From contig NZ_CP041356.1 in NCBI RefSeq assembly GCF_006965445.1, forward strand, positions 620,001 to 684,000: a stretch of 64,000 bases of DNA, written 5' to 3'. The notes beneath the pieces were generated by a model. It worked only from the letters and a program-made list of their open reading frames with translations. It made no database searches and had not been told where the DNA came from. This DNA is from Lactococcus protaetiae (GTDB lineage: Bacteria; Bacillota; Bacilli; Lactobacillales; Streptococcaceae). Of the stretch, positions 23,919 to 33,917 are shown in pieces. The stretch's first letter is position 1; every line of letters begins with the position of its first letter. The position numbers and the translations under genes are program-made.

Positions 23919-25112
23919 ATGGGGAATAAAAAAGTTGTTTTAGCCTACTCAGGTGGTTTGGATACAAGTGTTGCGGTAAAATGGCTGAGTGACAAAGGAT
24001 TTGATGTTATTGCAGCTTGTATGGATGTTGGTGAAGGAAAAGATTTAACCTTTATCCACGATAAAGCACTCCAAGTTGGGGCTGTGGAATCTGTAGTTAT
24101 AGATTGTAAGTCAGAATTTGCTGAAACTTTTGTTGGTGCAGCGCTTAAAGGAAATTTGATGTATGAAAATAAATATCCATTGGTTTCTGCCTTGAGTCGT
24201 CCTCTGATTGCTGAAAAATTGGTTGAAGTTGCAAAGGAGACGGGGGCGACAGCGATTGCACACGGTTGTACGGGTAAGGGAAATGATCAAGTTCGTTTTG
24301 AAGTGGCTATTCATTCATTAGCGCCAGAACTTGAGGTGATTGCACCTGTCCGTGAATGGCACTGGGCGCGTGAAGAAGAAATAGAATATGCGAACCAAAA
24401 CGGTGTGCCTATTCCAGCTGATTTGGATAATCCTTATTCTATTGATATGAATTTGTGGGGTCGTGCAATTGAAGCAGGTGTGCTTGAAAATCCTTGGAAT
24501 ACCTGTCCAGAAGATGCTTTTTTCATGACGAATTCTATTGAAGATGCACCAAATGAAGCAGAATTTATCGAGATTGAATTTAAAGAAGGACTTCCTGTTG
24601 CGCTCAATGACAAAAATATGCCATTGCATGAAATTATAAAAGAAGTGAATATTATTGCAGGAAAACATGGAATTGGGCGGATTGACCATATTGAAAACCG
24701 ATTGGTTGGGATTAAATCACGTGAATTTTATGAGTGTCCAGGTGCAATTACACTGTTAAAAGCGCATAAAGATTTAGAAGATTTAACGTTTGTTCGTGAA
24801 TTATCACATTTTAAGTCAGTTATTGAAAACGAGTTATCTAACTTGATTTATAATGGTTTATGGTTTAATCCAGCGACAAAAGCTTTGATTGCTTATCTTG
24901 ATGAAACTCAGAAAGTAGTTAATGGTGTGGTAAAAGTTAAATTATACAAAGGCTCTGCGACACCTATTGGTCGTAAGTCCTCTAACTCACTTTATGATGA
25001 AAAATTGGCGACTTATACTGCTGCGGATGAATTTGACCAAGCTGCTGCAGTTGGTTTCATTAAACTTTGGGGATTGCCAACTCAAGTAAACGCTCAAGTC
25101 AATACAAAATGA
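23919..25112 (+). CDS. argG: Argininosuccinate synthase
   Basis: A 397-residue enzyme joining citrulline and aspartate with ATP, the penultimate step of arginine synthesis. The ATP pyrophosphatase loop is [15 protein letters not shown] at the N-terminus. [13 protein letters not shown] (~115) and the [10 protein letters not shown] block (~180) bind substrates. ATG 23919 gives the standard [13 protein letters not shown] start; a TTG at 23901 would add six residues. argH follows after a 123-bp gap that contains a repeat fragment. Confidence 0.96.
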   Translation: MGNKKVVLAYSGGLDTSVAVKWLSDKGFDVIAACMDVGEGKDLTFIHDKALQVGAVESVVIDCKSEFAETFVGAALKGNLMYENKYPLVSALSRPLIAEKLVEVAKETGATAIAHGCTGKGNDQVRFEVAIHSLAPELEVIAPVREWHWAREEEIEYANQNGVPIPADLDNPYSIDMNLWGRAIEAGVLENPWNTCPEDAFFMTNSIEDAPNEAEFIEIEFKEGLPVALNDKNMPLHEIIKEVNIIAGKHGIGRIDHIENRLVGIKSREFYECPGAITLLKAHKDLEDLTFVRELSHFKSVIENELSNLIYNGLWFNPATKALIAYLDETQKVVNGVVKVKLYKGSATPIGRKSSNSLYDEKLATYTAADEFDQAAAVGFIKLWGLPTQVNAQVNTK

Positions 25113-25127
25113 ATTCTGTCACTGCAT

Positions 25128-25203
25128 AACCTCACACCTTCGATATGAGGTCATTCTATAAGTCTGGTGTTGCGTTCATGCCTGTAGCACTTCGACAATG
25201 GGG
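25128..25203. repeat. Interspersed repeat fragment, copy C
   Basis: It contains ACCTCACACCTTCGATATGAGGTCA and TTCATGCCTGTAGCACTTCG-like remnants of the mosaic family (the first string shown here is a dyad with ACCTCA and TGAGGT). It lies between argG and argH without an evident terminator, so the operon may be read through it. Confidence 0.55.
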
Positions 25204-25235
25204 AAATATACTGACAGTTTTTGGAAAGTTGAAAT

Positions 25236-26615
25236 ATGGTAGAAAAACTTTGGGGAGGACGTTTTGAAGCGTCTTTAAATAAACAAACTGAAGAATTTGG
25301 AGCATCAATTAAATTTGAACAAAGGCTTGCCCCTTTTGATTTACAAGGTTCGCTTGCTCATGTGAAAATGTTGGGAGAAACGGGTATTATTTCTGCTGAC
25401 GAAGCTGGGAAAATTGCTGATGGGCTGACAGAAGTTGAGCAAAAACTTATGAGTGGTCAAATCGAGTTCAAAATTGAAAACGAAGATATTCACATGAATA
25501 TGGAATCTTATCTTCATGATGAAATCGGTAGCATGGCGGGAAAACTTCATACTGCTCGTTCCAGAAATGACCAAGTGGCAACAGATATGCATTTGTATCT
25601 GAAAAGTGTGCTGACAGAAGTTTTGTCAGTGCTGACAGAGCTTCGCCAAACCATTGTCAATCTAGCTGTAAACCATGTTGACACTGTTATGCCAGGTTAT
25701 ACTCATTTACAGCATGCACAACCTATTTCTTTTGGGCAGCATTTGATGGCCTATTATCAGATGTTTACACGTGACTTTGAACGTTTTGAGTTCAACGTAA
25801 AACATACGGATATGAATCCGTTGGGAGCGGCAGCTCTTGCTGGAACAACTTTTCCGATTGATAGAGTGCTGACAACTCAGTTGCTTGGTTTTGACAAAGT
25901 TTACACTAATTCGATGGATGCTGTCAGTGACCGCGATTTTATTTTAGAATTTCTGTCAAATTCGAGTTTACTGATGATGCACTTATCACGGCTTTGTGAG
26001 GAAATTTTACTGTGGTGTAGCCATGAATTTCAATTTGTTACTTTATCAGATGCTTATTCAACAGGTTCTTCGATTATGCCACAAAAGAAAAATCCTGATA
26101 TGGCTGAACTTATACGTGGGAAAACAGGACGTGTTTATGGAAATTTGATGGGATTATTGACTGTCATGAAAGGCTTACCTCTTGCTTATAACAAAGATTT
26201 ACAAGAAGATAAAGAGGGGATGTTTGACAGCTCAGATACTATCTTGACAGCTCTGTCAGTAATGACAGGAATGCTGTCAACAATGACTGTCAATGATGTA
26301 AACATGGAAAGTGCAACACAGAAAGATTTTTCAAATGCAACAGAACTTGCAGACTATTTAGCTACAAAGGGAATTCCATTTCGAGAAGCGCATGAAATCG
26401 TTGGTAAGTTGGTATTAGATTGCACTAAAAAAGGAATCTATCTTCAAGATGTCAGTTTACAGGATTACCAGAAGTTGTCAACGTTGATAGAACAAGATGT
26501 TTATGAAGTTCTGAAATCAAGAACAGCTGTTGCCAGAAGAACATCGCTTGGTGGAACAGCTTTTGATTCAGTAAAATCACAAATTGAACAAGCAAAAAAA
26601 GAACTTCAAATTTGA
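25236..26615 (+). CDS. argH: Argininosuccinate lyase
   Basis: A 459-residue lyase splitting argininosuccinate into arginine and fumarate. It begins [17 protein letters not shown]. The substrate loop is [14 protein letters not shown] (~110), then [15 protein letters not shown] (~160, catalytic His), and the superfamily signature [12 protein letters not shown] (~280, catalytic Ser). Length is normal. The coding sequence is unusually rich in CTGTCAG/CTGACAG motifs, notably around 25610-25640 and 26225-26300. Its terminator overlaps the last codons. Confidence 0.96.
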   Translation: MVEKLWGGRFEASLNKQTEEFGASIKFEQRLAPFDLQGSLAHVKMLGETGIISADEAGKIADGLTEVEQKLMSGQIEFKIENEDIHMNMESYLHDEIGSMAGKLHTARSRNDQVATDMHLYLKSVLTEVLSVLTELRQTIVNLAVNHVDTVMPGYTHLQHAQPISFGQHLMAYYQMFTRDFERFEFNVKHTDMNPLGAAALAGTTFPIDRVLTTQLLGFDKVYTNSMDAVSDRDFILEFLSNSSLLMMHLSRLCEEILLWCSHEFQFVTLSDAYSTGSSIMPQKKNPDMAELIRGKTGRVYGNLMGLLTVMKGLPLAYNKDLQEDKEGMFDSSDTILTALSVMTGMLSTMTVNDVNMESATQKDFSNATELADYLATKGIPFREAHEIVGKLVLDCTKKGIYLQDVSLQDYQKLSTLIEQDVYEVLKSRTAVARRTSLGGTAFDSVKSQIEQAKKELQI

Positions 26616-26626
26616 AGTTCTTTTAC
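26597..26626 (+). terminator. argH terminator overlapping its stop codon
   Basis: AAAAGAACTTCAAA and its complement (14 bp, no unpaired loop bases in the simple dyad), with T at the end. It includes the last five codons of argH. Confidence 0.85.
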
Positions 26627-26676
26627 AGTAATACAAATTGATAAGCTTGACAACTCTGTTGTATTATATGCTGTGG

Positions 26677-27885
26677 TTAAGCATGGAGTTCTTTTTTTAC
26701 TGGCAATTCTTTAGTGTGTGTGAAGTAGTTAATTAGATTGAAGATGACAAGAATTGCAGAGCCAATGAATACATAGCGGTAGTCAATAAATCCAGCAATC
26801 GCAGAGCCTAGGAGGGGGCCAGCAAACGCACCAATTGATTGAGCAGACTGGTTGTAAGAAAAGATTCGACCAGTAACTTCTTGAGGGGATTCTTTTGCTA
26901 AGATAGCTTGTACGGAAGGCAAGATAGCTGCATCGGAAATACCGACTAACAAGCGCATTCCTATTAGGAACCAAACATTTGTAGTTGTAGCGGTTACCAA
27001 GAAAACAACCATAGAAAAGACTAACCCAAACCCAAGGATTCTTTTTTGACCAATTTGATCCCCAAGTCTTCCCAAAAGTGGTGCAATAACTAATGTTACG
27101 ATACCTGGAGCAGCGGCAACAATCCCTGCCATAAGCGTGATATTTCCGTGTCCATGCATTAACTCTTGAACATAGAGTGATAATACAGGATTAATGGACT
27201 GATTTGTCATGTTGGTAATGAGGGTAGTCAAGAACATTCCCCAGATAACAGCAGGGTGGCTAATGACTTTCCATACTTGTTTTGAAGTTAACATATTTTT
27301 CTTTTCGATAGGTTTGAAAGTTTCTTGGACGAAGAAAATAGTCATGATAAAGACAAGAAAATAGATAATTCCGGTTACAGTAAATACATGACGATAGCCA
27401 GTAAAACCAACTAAAATTCCGCCGAAAATTGGACCAATTAGGGTTCCAGCTACGGAACCCGTAGTCAACAAAGACAAAACTGAACCAGATTTTTCCTTTG
27501 GGGTTGAGCTTGCCATCAATGCCATCGAGTTGGAAATGAAACCAGAGAAGGCGCCAAGCAGCATCCGTAAGATAAGCAGTTGCCAAGCAGCAGTGACAAA
27601 AGCCATCAGTGAAATGGAAACGGCCATACCTAGAGAGGCACGCAAAAGCATGAGCTTTCTTCCTTTCTGGTCGGCTAACCTTCCCCATAAAGGTGAAACA
27701 ATCGCTAAAACGACAAAAGTAGACGAAAAAATGAGCCCTGACCAAATGTTTAACTCAGTTTTTGAATAGTTTCCTAAAGTCCCAATATAGAGTGAGATAA
27801 ATGGTGAGATGAGGCTTGAGCCAATGCCAGTCATAAAAGTCCCAAACCATAAAACAATTAAATTTTTTTTCCATGCTTCTTTCAT
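26677..27885 (-). CDS. MFS drug efflux transporter (PmrA-like)
   Basis: A 402-residue protein with 12 hydrophobic segments. Motif A is GRLADQKGRKLMLLRA (loop 2-3), with a second copy GRLGDQIGQKRILGFG (loop 8-9). Motif C-like GSVAGTLIGPIFGG in TM5 marks a drug:proton antiporter. The sequence follows pneumococcal PmrA more closely than lactococcal LmrP. It is divergent from a TetR-type regulator at 28128, which is the natural candidate for its repressor. The 242-bp AT-rich spacer holds both promoters. Confidence 0.88.
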   Translation of the reverse strand: MKEAWKKNLIVLWFGTFMTGIGSSLISPFISLYIGTLGNYSKTELNIWSGLIFSSTFVVLAIVSPLWGRLADQKGRKLMLLRASLGMAVSISLMAFVTAAWQLLILRMLLGAFSGFISNSMALMASSTPKEKSGSVLSLLTTGSVAGTLIGPIFGGILVGFTGYRHVFTVTGIIYFLVFIMTIFFVQETFKPIEKKNMLTSKQVWKVISHPAVIWGMFLTTLITNMTNQSINPVLSLYVQELMHGHGNITLMAGIVAAAPGIVTLVIAPLLGRLGDQIGQKRILGFGLVFSMVVFLVTATTTNVWFLIGMRLLVGISDAAILPSVQAILAKESPQEVTGRIFSYNQSAQSIGAFAGPLLGSAIAGFIDYRYVFIGSAILVIFNLINYFTHTKELPVKKELHA

Positions 27886-28127
27886 TTTTAATATATACTT
27901 CCTTCTTGAGAATATCTAATATTATTATAAAACTATTATTCGTAGTTTGTCAATGATAGATAGTCGCTTGAAAAATAATTGAAATAGTTTTATACTAATA
28001 TTGTTTAATGTTTCAGACGTTAAACATTTGTATACTTGTAAATAAATTAAGAAAAAAAGCGATTAAAGACATTGAATTTTCACGATTATCAGATGGAAAT
28101 AGTGAAAGTATCTTGGAAGGATGAATT

Positions 28128-28700
28128 ATGGCAAGAATAGCACTAACACGAGAAAAAATTGTTCAAGCAACGGTTGAATTAGCTGGAAAGATTGGCTTAG
28201 GAAATGTAAGTTTCCCACGCCTAGCAGAATATTTCGGAATTAAAGCTCCTTCACTTTATAATCATTTCAAAAATATGGAAGAAGTACGTGTTGCGACAGC
28301 AGTATATTTACAAAGGGCCTTAAACTATGAGCTGACTCATGCAATGGTTGGTTTAAATCCTTTGGATGCTCTACGTGCTTACGCAGAAAGTTACAAAAAA
28401 TTTGCAGAGCAATATGAATCTGTTTATGAGTTAGTTAATGTCATTCATCAGACTAACAATGCTGAGTTAGAGTTTCTGGCAAAAGAAAATATTCGACTTG
28501 TTCGACGTAGCCTTGATAATTTTAATTTAACAGAGGATGAAAATTTTCATATTAGTCGGATGTTCAGATCTACCTTGCACGGTTTTATTACACTGACTCA
28601 ACTTGGTTATTTTCGAAACTCTGGTTCAATCTCAAAAGAGGAATCATTTGATTATATGGTAAACCAATTGTTGGCACCTCTAGCTTTACGCAAGCCATAA
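28128..28700 (+). CDS. TetR-family regulator
   Basis: A 190-residue protein. The N-terminal HTH reads LTREKIVQATVELAGKIGLGNVS, then FGIKAPSLYNHFKNMEEVR (recognition helix), typical of TetR. Residues ~60-190 are helical, with the TetR_C_33-like end (FRSTLHGFITLTQLGYF). It is divergently transcribed from the MFS efflux gene and probably represses it until a ligand binds. GGAAGG precedes the ATG. The repressor role is inference from context. Confidence 0.9.
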   Translation: MARIALTREKIVQATVELAGKIGLGNVSFPRLAEYFGIKAPSLYNHFKNMEEVRVATAVYLQRALNYELTHAMVGLNPLDALRAYAESYKKFAEQYESVYELVNVIHQTNNAELEFLAKENIRLVRRSLDNFNLTEDENFHISRMFRSTLHGFITLTQLGYFRNSGSISKEESFDYMVNQLLAPLALRKP

Positions 28701-28715
28701 ATTGATAAGATTCAA

Positions 28716-28744
28716 AAAATCCTGTCATTATTGACGGATTTTTA
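28716..28744 (+). terminator. Terminator after tetR
   Basis: AAATCCTGTCA pairs with TGACGGATTT (one wobble pair), then T. It is another TGTCA-type terminator. Confidence 0.75.
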
Positions 28745-28859
28745 TTTCATAAATATTAAAATAGTTAATAAAATTATAGCGTTTTCATACCAGAAAGTGA
28801 CTTTTCATCAACTTTATGATAAAATTAAAGCGGTAATTTCTAAGATGGGAGAGGGTGGC

Positions 28860-29213
28860 TTGGCTATTAAAAAAACATATCGCGTGAAACGCTCAAAAGA
28901 TTTTGACCAGATTTTTTCAGCGAAACATAGCTTTGCCAATAAAAGATTCGTTATTTACAAACTAGATGCTAGTCAACCTCACTTTCGTGTGGGGTTTTCG
29001 GTAAGTAAAAAATTAGGGCATGCCGTTCAGCGTAATCGTGTTAAGCGTCTACTACGTCATGCTATTGCTGAATTTTCACCTTTTCTAACAGATGAAGATT
29101 TTGTAGTCATTGCAAGAAGTGGTGTTGAAAATCTTAGCTTTGATGAAGTAAAGAAGAATCTAAAACACGTCCTGAAGTTATCAAAAATCTATGTAGATGG
29201 AGAAAACGATTGA
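28860..29213 (+). CDS. rnpA: Ribonuclease P protein component
   Basis: A 117-residue RnpA. The TTG start at 28860 (MAIKKTYRVKRSKDFDQIF) is preferred because GGAGAGGG lies 6 nt upstream and homologues begin at this point; ATG 28845 would add five residues. The RNR motif is VQRNRVKRLLRHAI (~60). It binds RNase P RNA for tRNA 5'-end maturation. The stop codon overlaps the TTG start of yidC (TTGA). Confidence 0.95.
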   Translation: MAIKKTYRVKRSKDFDQIFSAKHSFANKRFVIYKLDASQPHFRVGFSVSKKLGHAVQRNRVKRLLRHAIAEFSPFLTDEDFVVIARSGVENLSFDEVKKNLKHVLKLSKIYVDGEND

Positions 29214-30018
29214 AAAAGAAACTTACTTTGGTCGGAATAGCGGGAGCTGCTCTTTTGTTACTCACAGCTTGTGGGACACAAGCGGTAACAAGTAGCTCAA
29301 GCGGATTATGGGACCAAGTTGTATATGGCTTTGCACAAGTCATTCGTTTCTTGTCTTTTGGCGGATTGACCGGTATCGGCATTATTCTATTCACAATTAT
29401 CATTCGAGCGGCTTTGCTCCCATTGATGAATGTCCAAATCAAATCTAGCCAGCGTATGCAAGAAATTCAGCCTGAAATTAAAAAAATTCAGGCTAAATAT
29501 CCAAGCAAAGATGTGGAATCTCGTCGTTTGATGAACGAAGAAATTCAAAAACTTTATGCAGAAAATAAAGTTAATCCTTATATGGGATGTCTACCCTTTT
29601 GGTGCAAATGCCAGTGTTGTGGGCACTTTATCAAGCATTATCTCGTGTGGATTTCTTAAAACACGGTACTTTTCTTTGGTTTGATATTGGTGCAAAAGAT
29701 CCAACATTTATCTTACCTATATTAGCAGCAATTTTTACTTTCTTAAGTTCTTATTTGATGATGAAGTCTGCACCAGAAAAAAATGCAATGACAACATCAA
29801 TGACTTATATTATGCCAATCTTCATTTTGATTATGGGTGTTAATTTTGCAGCAGGTATTGCACTTTACTGGGTAATTTCAAATGCTTTCCAAGTATTCCA
29901 AACAATGTTGCTTGCTAATCCGTATAAAATTATTGCGGCTCGTGAAGCAAAGGTAAAAGCCGAAAAAGATAAAGTAAAAGCTCGTGAAAAAGCAATGAAA
30001 AAGGCAAGAAAAAAATAA
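29210..30018 (+). pseudogene. yidC: YidC/OxaA membrane insertase, split by a one-base frameshift
   Basis: Two frames together give one ~269-residue YidC. The first (29210-29659) starts with a lipoprotein signal (LLLLTACG lipobox) and contains GLTGIGIILFTIIIRAALLP and the charged hairpin up to NPYMGCLP. The second carries on from [17 protein letters not shown] to the basic tail ending in KARKK-type residues. The break is at ~29594-29600 in CTACCCTTTTGG; one extra base restores the frame. It is either a real loss of this paralogue (a second yidC normally exists) or a homopolymer error. It inserts membrane proteins and is coupled to rnpA and jag. Confidence 0.88.
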
Positions 30019-30269
30019 AAAGACCTGTGGCAATTTTTATTTTAATTGGAATTTTATCTAGTTACTGCTTAACTTTTGAAAAATCATCTGAAGTCAGAAT
30101 TTTTGTTTAATGATTAGCATGATTCTGTGAGTGAGAAAATTTTGTTTTCTCACTTTGAAATGCGGTAGTATAGAGTAGTTCGACTAATTATTTTATTGTA
30201 TAAAATCAAAGACGAACGAGTATAAAAATTGTCAAGCGGGAATTATCATATTACAGGAGTAGTTTTAGT

Positions 30270-31184
30270 ATGGCTATTTTTACTGGTGAAACGGTTGAGG
30301 ACGCAATCGAGCGTGGTTTAAATCGATTAGGCGTCAAACGTGAAAATGTTCATATTCATATTGAACAAAAAGAAAAAAAAGGTTTCTTAGGTTTTGGAAA
30401 AAAACGTGCTCGCGTTAATATTGAGGCAATCCAAGAAGAAACTGTTCGTAAGGCGGATCATTTGGCTCAACGTGGAGTCGATGAGAGTATTAATCTTGGG
30501 GTGCCTAAAGCAAAATCTGCGATGGAAGCAACTCTTGAGCTCAGCCAAGTTGTAAAGGCTGTACGTGCAGCTGAAAAAGAACAAGAAGGTGAAATCACTG
30601 AAGAAGAACGTGATGCAATCATTGCAGCGGCTAAGAAAACAGTGGTACAAAATCGTCAATCAACTGCGAATTTATCAGATGTTGTAGAGGCGGTTAAAGA
30701 TGAGGTTAAATCTAAAAAAGAGATTTCAGGGGAAGAAGAAAAAGTTGCTTCTAAAATCTCAAGTTATTTAACAACGATTACTCAAGAAATGGGAATTGCA
30801 ACGCGTGTTGCAGTTTCACGAGATGGTAGTCTTACTGTATTTAATCTGACTTCAGATCATGATGCTTTACTAATCGGTAAGCATGGTAAAATTTTGCAAA
30901 GTTTGCAGATTCTTGCGAAAGCTTACGCTAACAGTATTCTCAATACTCGGATGAATATTGCTGTTAATGTTGGGGATTATCATGAGAAGCGTAAAGCTTA
31001 TATTGTCAGCTTGGCTCATCGTGCAGCGGAACGCGCTCGTGGTGGGGAAACAGTTTATATCAACGATTTGCAATCTAATGAGCGTAAAATCATTCATACA
31101 ATCATTGCACAGGAGAATGGTGTTTCAAGCCACTCTGAAGGGCAAGAGTATAATCGTTATATTGTTGTCGCTAAAGAGATTTAG
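30270..31184 (+). CDS. jag: RNA-binding protein Jag/KhpB (EloR)
   Basis: A 304-residue protein. It has the Jag N-terminal domain (GETVEDAIERGLNRLGVKRENV; KGFLGFGKKRARVNI), a charged linker (~50-160), a KH domain (LIGKHGKILQSLQILAKAY, ~210) and a C-terminal R3H domain (VSLAHRAAERARGG; YNRYIVV). Members bind RNA and, in streptococci, control cell elongation downstream of StkP. It follows yidC, with a 251-bp gap that shows only AT-rich sequence and a weak dyad. AGGAG precedes the ATG. Confidence 0.95.
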   Translation: MAIFTGETVEDAIERGLNRLGVKRENVHIHIEQKEKKGFLGFGKKRARVNIEAIQEETVRKADHLAQRGVDESINLGVPKAKSAMEATLELSQVVKAVRAAEKEQEGEITEEERDAIIAAAKKTVVQNRQSTANLSDVVEAVKDEVKSKKEISGEEEKVASKISSYLTTITQEMGIATRVAVSRDGSLTVFNLTSDHDALLIGKHGKILQSLQILAKAYANSILNTRMNIAVNVGDYHEKRKAYIVSLAHRAAERARGGETVYINDLQSNERKIIHTIIAQENGVSSHSEGQEYNRYIVVAKEI

Positions 31185-31186
31185 CC

Positions 31187-31418
31187 TTGACAAAAAATCT
31201 CTCATAGTGTAGAATTGTAAGGTATGCTTTTTGAAGCGATAAACTAAGATGAAAGGAACACCGAAAAGGTGGAGCTACTTTCTACAAAATAAGTGGTGCA
31301 AAAGCGAACGGTTTGAAATTTTGTTTGATAAAAGAGTGTTTATAAAACCTCTCTTGAAAAAACAATAAAAATTCGTTGAGCTGTGCCTAATAAGTGAAGT
31401 AGCCCAGGGACTTATATA
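31187..31418 (+). promoter_or_regulatory. rpmH promoter and ~200-nt structured leader
   Basis: TTGACA (31187-31192), 17 nt, TAGAAT (31210-31215). The transcript then has ~200 untranslated nt before rpmH. GCTACTT near 31274-31281 can pair with AAGTAGC near 31398-31403, closing a long domain just before the start codon. This could be an autoregulatory ribosomal-protein leader, but I recognise no known family. Confidence 0.5.
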
Positions 31419-31553
31419 ATGAAACGTACTTACCAACCACACAAAAAATCTCGTAAGACTACTCACGGATTCCGTAGCCGTATGGCAACTAAAAACGGAC
31501 GTCGTGTCCTCGCAGCTCGTCGTCGTAAAGGACGTGCTTCACTTACAGTTTAA
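31419..31553 (+). CDS. rpmH: Ribosomal protein bL34
   Basis: A 44-residue, very basic protein, [13 protein letters not shown] at the N-terminus and [17 protein letters not shown] at the C-terminus, diagnostic for bL34 of the large ribosomal subunit. It is placed after jag, whereas in many bacteria rpmH precedes rnpA; here the cluster reads rnpA-yidC-jag-rpmH. It has its own strong promoter and a long leader. Confidence 0.97.
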   Translation: MKRTYQPHKKSRKTTHGFRSRMATKNGRRVLAARRRKGRASLTV

Positions 31554-31630
31554 TCAAAAGATTCTGAGATTAAGGTTACGGATTAAGCTTTGTTCAACAA
31601 ACTATCCGTTATTATTTGTAAATGAAATGA

Positions 31631-31658
31631 AAGCCAGCGTTTGCTGGTTTTTTGTTTT
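31631..31658 (+). terminator. rpmH terminator
   Basis: AAGCCAGC-GTTT-GCTGGTTT (8-bp stem) followed by a T run. Confidence 0.85.
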
Positions 31659-31859
31659 TTTAAATACTATAGGTTTAAGTTAAGCGATTTCAAAAATTAT
31701 GATATAATGAGTTTATCATTAAAAATTTAATTGAGTTCATCTTTTTGAAGTCAAGGATAGGCTTAGTGTTGCTTTATCTCCGAACTAGGAGGGACTAACC
31801 ACTTGGTCTTTTGTTCTTGCAGATTTAGTAGCTTGCGATTTGAACTTTCCACTTTATAG

Positions 31860-32088
31860 GATAGCCGTTTGCGCTAAAGCAGCAACGGATATGCTAGTTG
31901 TTTCACCTAGTGGGTTGCCACTGCGAATAGGTGCTTCAGCACCATAGCGAGCATGGACAGCGAAGCAACGAAGTTGCGTAGATAGTGAAATCGGAAGCAG
32001 AGTAAAGCGGAGATAGAGCGGTGCACCGACAACGTAGCCCCAAAAGCGGAGATGGGCTGCACTTGCTTTGATAAAAAATTCGTGATTT
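31860..32088. repeat. Interspersed mosaic repeat, copy D
   Basis: Modules: CATAGCGAGCATGGACAGCG, AGCAACGAAGTTGCGTAG (also in copy E), two GCGGAGAT units, and GCACTTGCTTTGATAAAA at the end, shortly before the aldo-keto reductase gene. The preceding 31660-31860 shows a TATAAT (31703-31708) but no gene. Confidence 0.7.
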
Positions 32089-32130
32089 TAAAGAGGTAGA
32101 CACTCATATTTATTAAAGGAGTATTTTCTC

Positions 32131-33042
32131 ATGAAAAAGTTCAAAATTGGTGATTTAGAAGCTTCTCAAATTATTTTGGGTTGTATGCGCATTAATGAAG
32201 AGGGTAAAAATCCCGTGGCTGTAATTGAAACAGCAGTAGAAAATGGAATTAACTTTTTTGACCATGCAGATATCTATGGTGGTGGAGAGTGTGAGTCCAT
32301 CTTCGCAGATGCGCTTGCTAAGTCGTCGGTAAAACGTGAGGACATCATCGTTCAAAGTAAATGTGGTATTGTTCCTGGAAAAATGTTTGATTTTTCAAAA
32401 GAGCATATCATTGACTCTGTTGAGGGAAGCTTGAAGCGTCTTGATACGGATTATTTGGATGCTTTGCTTTTACATCGTCCAGATACACTGGTTGAGCCAG
32501 AGGAAGTAGCTGAGGCTTTTTATGAACTTGAAAAAGCGGGTAAAGTGCGTTATTTCGGGGTATCAAACCAAAATCCAGGTCAGGTAGAACTTTTGAAGAT
32601 GGCTGTGAAACAACCTTTGTTGTTTAATCAATTACAATTTGGACTTAAACATACAGGGATGATTGACGCTGGAATTCATGTGAACATGTCAGATGAGGGT
32701 AGCTTTGTGCATGATAATGGTGTGTTGGAGTATTCTCGTATTAATAATATGACAATTCAAGCTTGGTCACCTTTCCAATATGGGTTCTTTGAAGGTGTGT
32801 TCGTGGGTAATGAAAAATTCCCAGAATTAAATAAAAAGTTAGAATTTTATGCTGAGAAATATGACGTAACACCGACTGGTATTGCTATTGCTTGGATTAA
32901 TCGTCACCCAGCAAATATTCAAACGATTATTGGTACAATGACTTTGAGTCGTATTGAGGAAGTAGCTTCAGCTTCAGAAGTAGTGCTGAGTCGAGAAGAA
33001 TGGTACGATTTGTATATGGCTGCTGGAAATATTTTGCCTTAA
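32131..33042 (+). CDS. Aldo-keto reductase (YdhF-like)
   Basis: A 303-residue NAD(P)H-dependent oxidoreductase. The catalytic tetrad is visible: Asp/Tyr in FFDHADIYGGGE (~50), Lys in IVQSKCGIVPG (~80) and His in LLHRPDTLVEP (~115). The cofactor-binding C-terminal part has TGIAIAWINRHPANIQTIIGT. It matches the plant-like YdhF group of soluble aldehyde/ketone reductases. The substrate is unknown. It is monocistronic between two mosaic repeats. Confidence 0.92.
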   Translation: MKKFKIGDLEASQIILGCMRINEEGKNPVAVIETAVENGINFFDHADIYGGGECESIFADALAKSSVKREDIIVQSKCGIVPGKMFDFSKEHIIDSVEGSLKRLDTDYLDALLLHRPDTLVEPEEVAEAFYELEKAGKVRYFGVSNQNPGQVELLKMAVKQPLLFNQLQFGLKHTGMIDAGIHVNMSDEGSFVHDNGVLEYSRINNMTIQAWSPFQYGFFEGVFVGNEKFPELNKKLEFYAEKYDVTPTGIAIAWINRHPANIQTIIGTMTLSRIEEVASASEVVLSREEWYDLYMAAGNILP

Positions 33043-33044
33043 AG

Positions 33045-33330
33045 TGATTACTTCATTGGTGGGTTCCCCACAAATGTTAGGGTACAACCTCTAGGCGTAA
33101 CAACTAAGCGACCTGTACGCAGCTAAAGCTAACGTGACAATAATAGAGGCAACGCCAAATGGTAATCAAACGAAGAGCGTAGCAACGAAGTTGCGTAGAC
33201 CGTTCGCAGAACGGCATGCGCACCGTAGCGAACATCAACAGCGTAGTCCACAAAGGGCGGAGATAGCGCGTACTTGTTTTGATAAACGTGGATCGTTTCG
33301 GAGAACGGCGCACGAAGTACGTGCTATGGC
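33045..33330. repeat. Interspersed mosaic repeat, copy E
   Basis: GTGATTACTTCATTGGTGGG and TGTTAGGGTACAACCTC match the inverted copy at 37500-37610. AGCAACGAAGTTGCGTAG matches copy D. ACCGTAGCGAACATCAACAG, GGGCGGAGATAGCGCG and TACTTGTTTTGATAAA follow. A CGGAGAACGGCGCACGAAGT tail resembles copy K (59590-59630). 33331-33650 is otherwise AT-rich leader for ireB with TATAAT at 33595-33600. Confidence 0.75.
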
Positions 33331-33650
33331 ACTTTTTTAGTGTAAATTAGCTACAGTGGAAATAATTGAATTTGCTTAAAAAATAACGTATAATTAACGT
33401 ATATCTAAGAAAATTTTAATGATGGTTTTCGGTTTGCACAGATTTTCTGATTGTGGTACCTAAACATTTTAAAATTTTTCATACTGGCTTTTCAAAGTGG
33501 GAATTCTCAGATTTTTAAAAGCTGGATATATAAGTTTCACCATAAAGCTGTAGAGTGGTTTTATTGGTGTGAGCTACATTATGAATTAATTCGTTATAAT
33601 GGGCTATAGTTGCATTTGGCTTTGCCAGATGATTTAAAAGGAGGTGTCTT

Positions 33651-33917
33651 ATGGGCTTTACAGATGAAACAGTCCGTTTTGAATTTGGCGATTCGGACAA
33701 GAAAGAAATTGGCGAAACACTTGTCAATGTATATAACGTGCTTGAAGCAAAGGGTTACAATCCAATCAATCAAATCGTGGGTTATGTTTTGTCAGGAGAC
33801 CCTGCTTACATCCCTCGTCATGATGACGCTAGAAACAAAATTCGTCGTTTTGATCGTGATGATATTGTTGAAGAGTTGATTAAAGATTATCTTAAAGCAC
33901 ATGGTGTGAATCTATAA
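33651..33917 (+). CDS. ireB: IreB family regulator (UPF0297)
   Basis: An 88-residue protein starting [20 protein letters not shown] behind AGGAGG. It matches IreB/YrzL closely over its full length ([21 protein letters not shown], i.e. [14 protein letters not shown] core; [18 protein letters not shown]). In enterococci IreB is a substrate of the IreK Ser/Thr kinase and tunes cephalosporin tolerance. The gene overlaps ruvX by 1 nt, forming the widely conserved ireB-ruvX-yrzB cluster. Confidence 0.95.
   Translation: MGFTDETVRFEFGDSDKKEIGETLVNVYNVLEAKGYNPINQIVGYVLSGDPAYIPRHDDARNKIRRFDRDDIVEELIKDYLKAHGVNL

Noticed and set aside
31216-31418. rpmH leader considered as RNase P RNA, 4.5S RNA or a known riboswitch
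   Set aside because: It lacks the conserved cores I know for these RNAs; it is kept only as an unassigned leader.
33134-33340. 68-codon ORF between the aldo-keto reductase and ireB
   Set aside because: It lies wholly in mosaic repeat copy E; similar accidental frames occur in copies H (37233-37460) and D (31907-32107).
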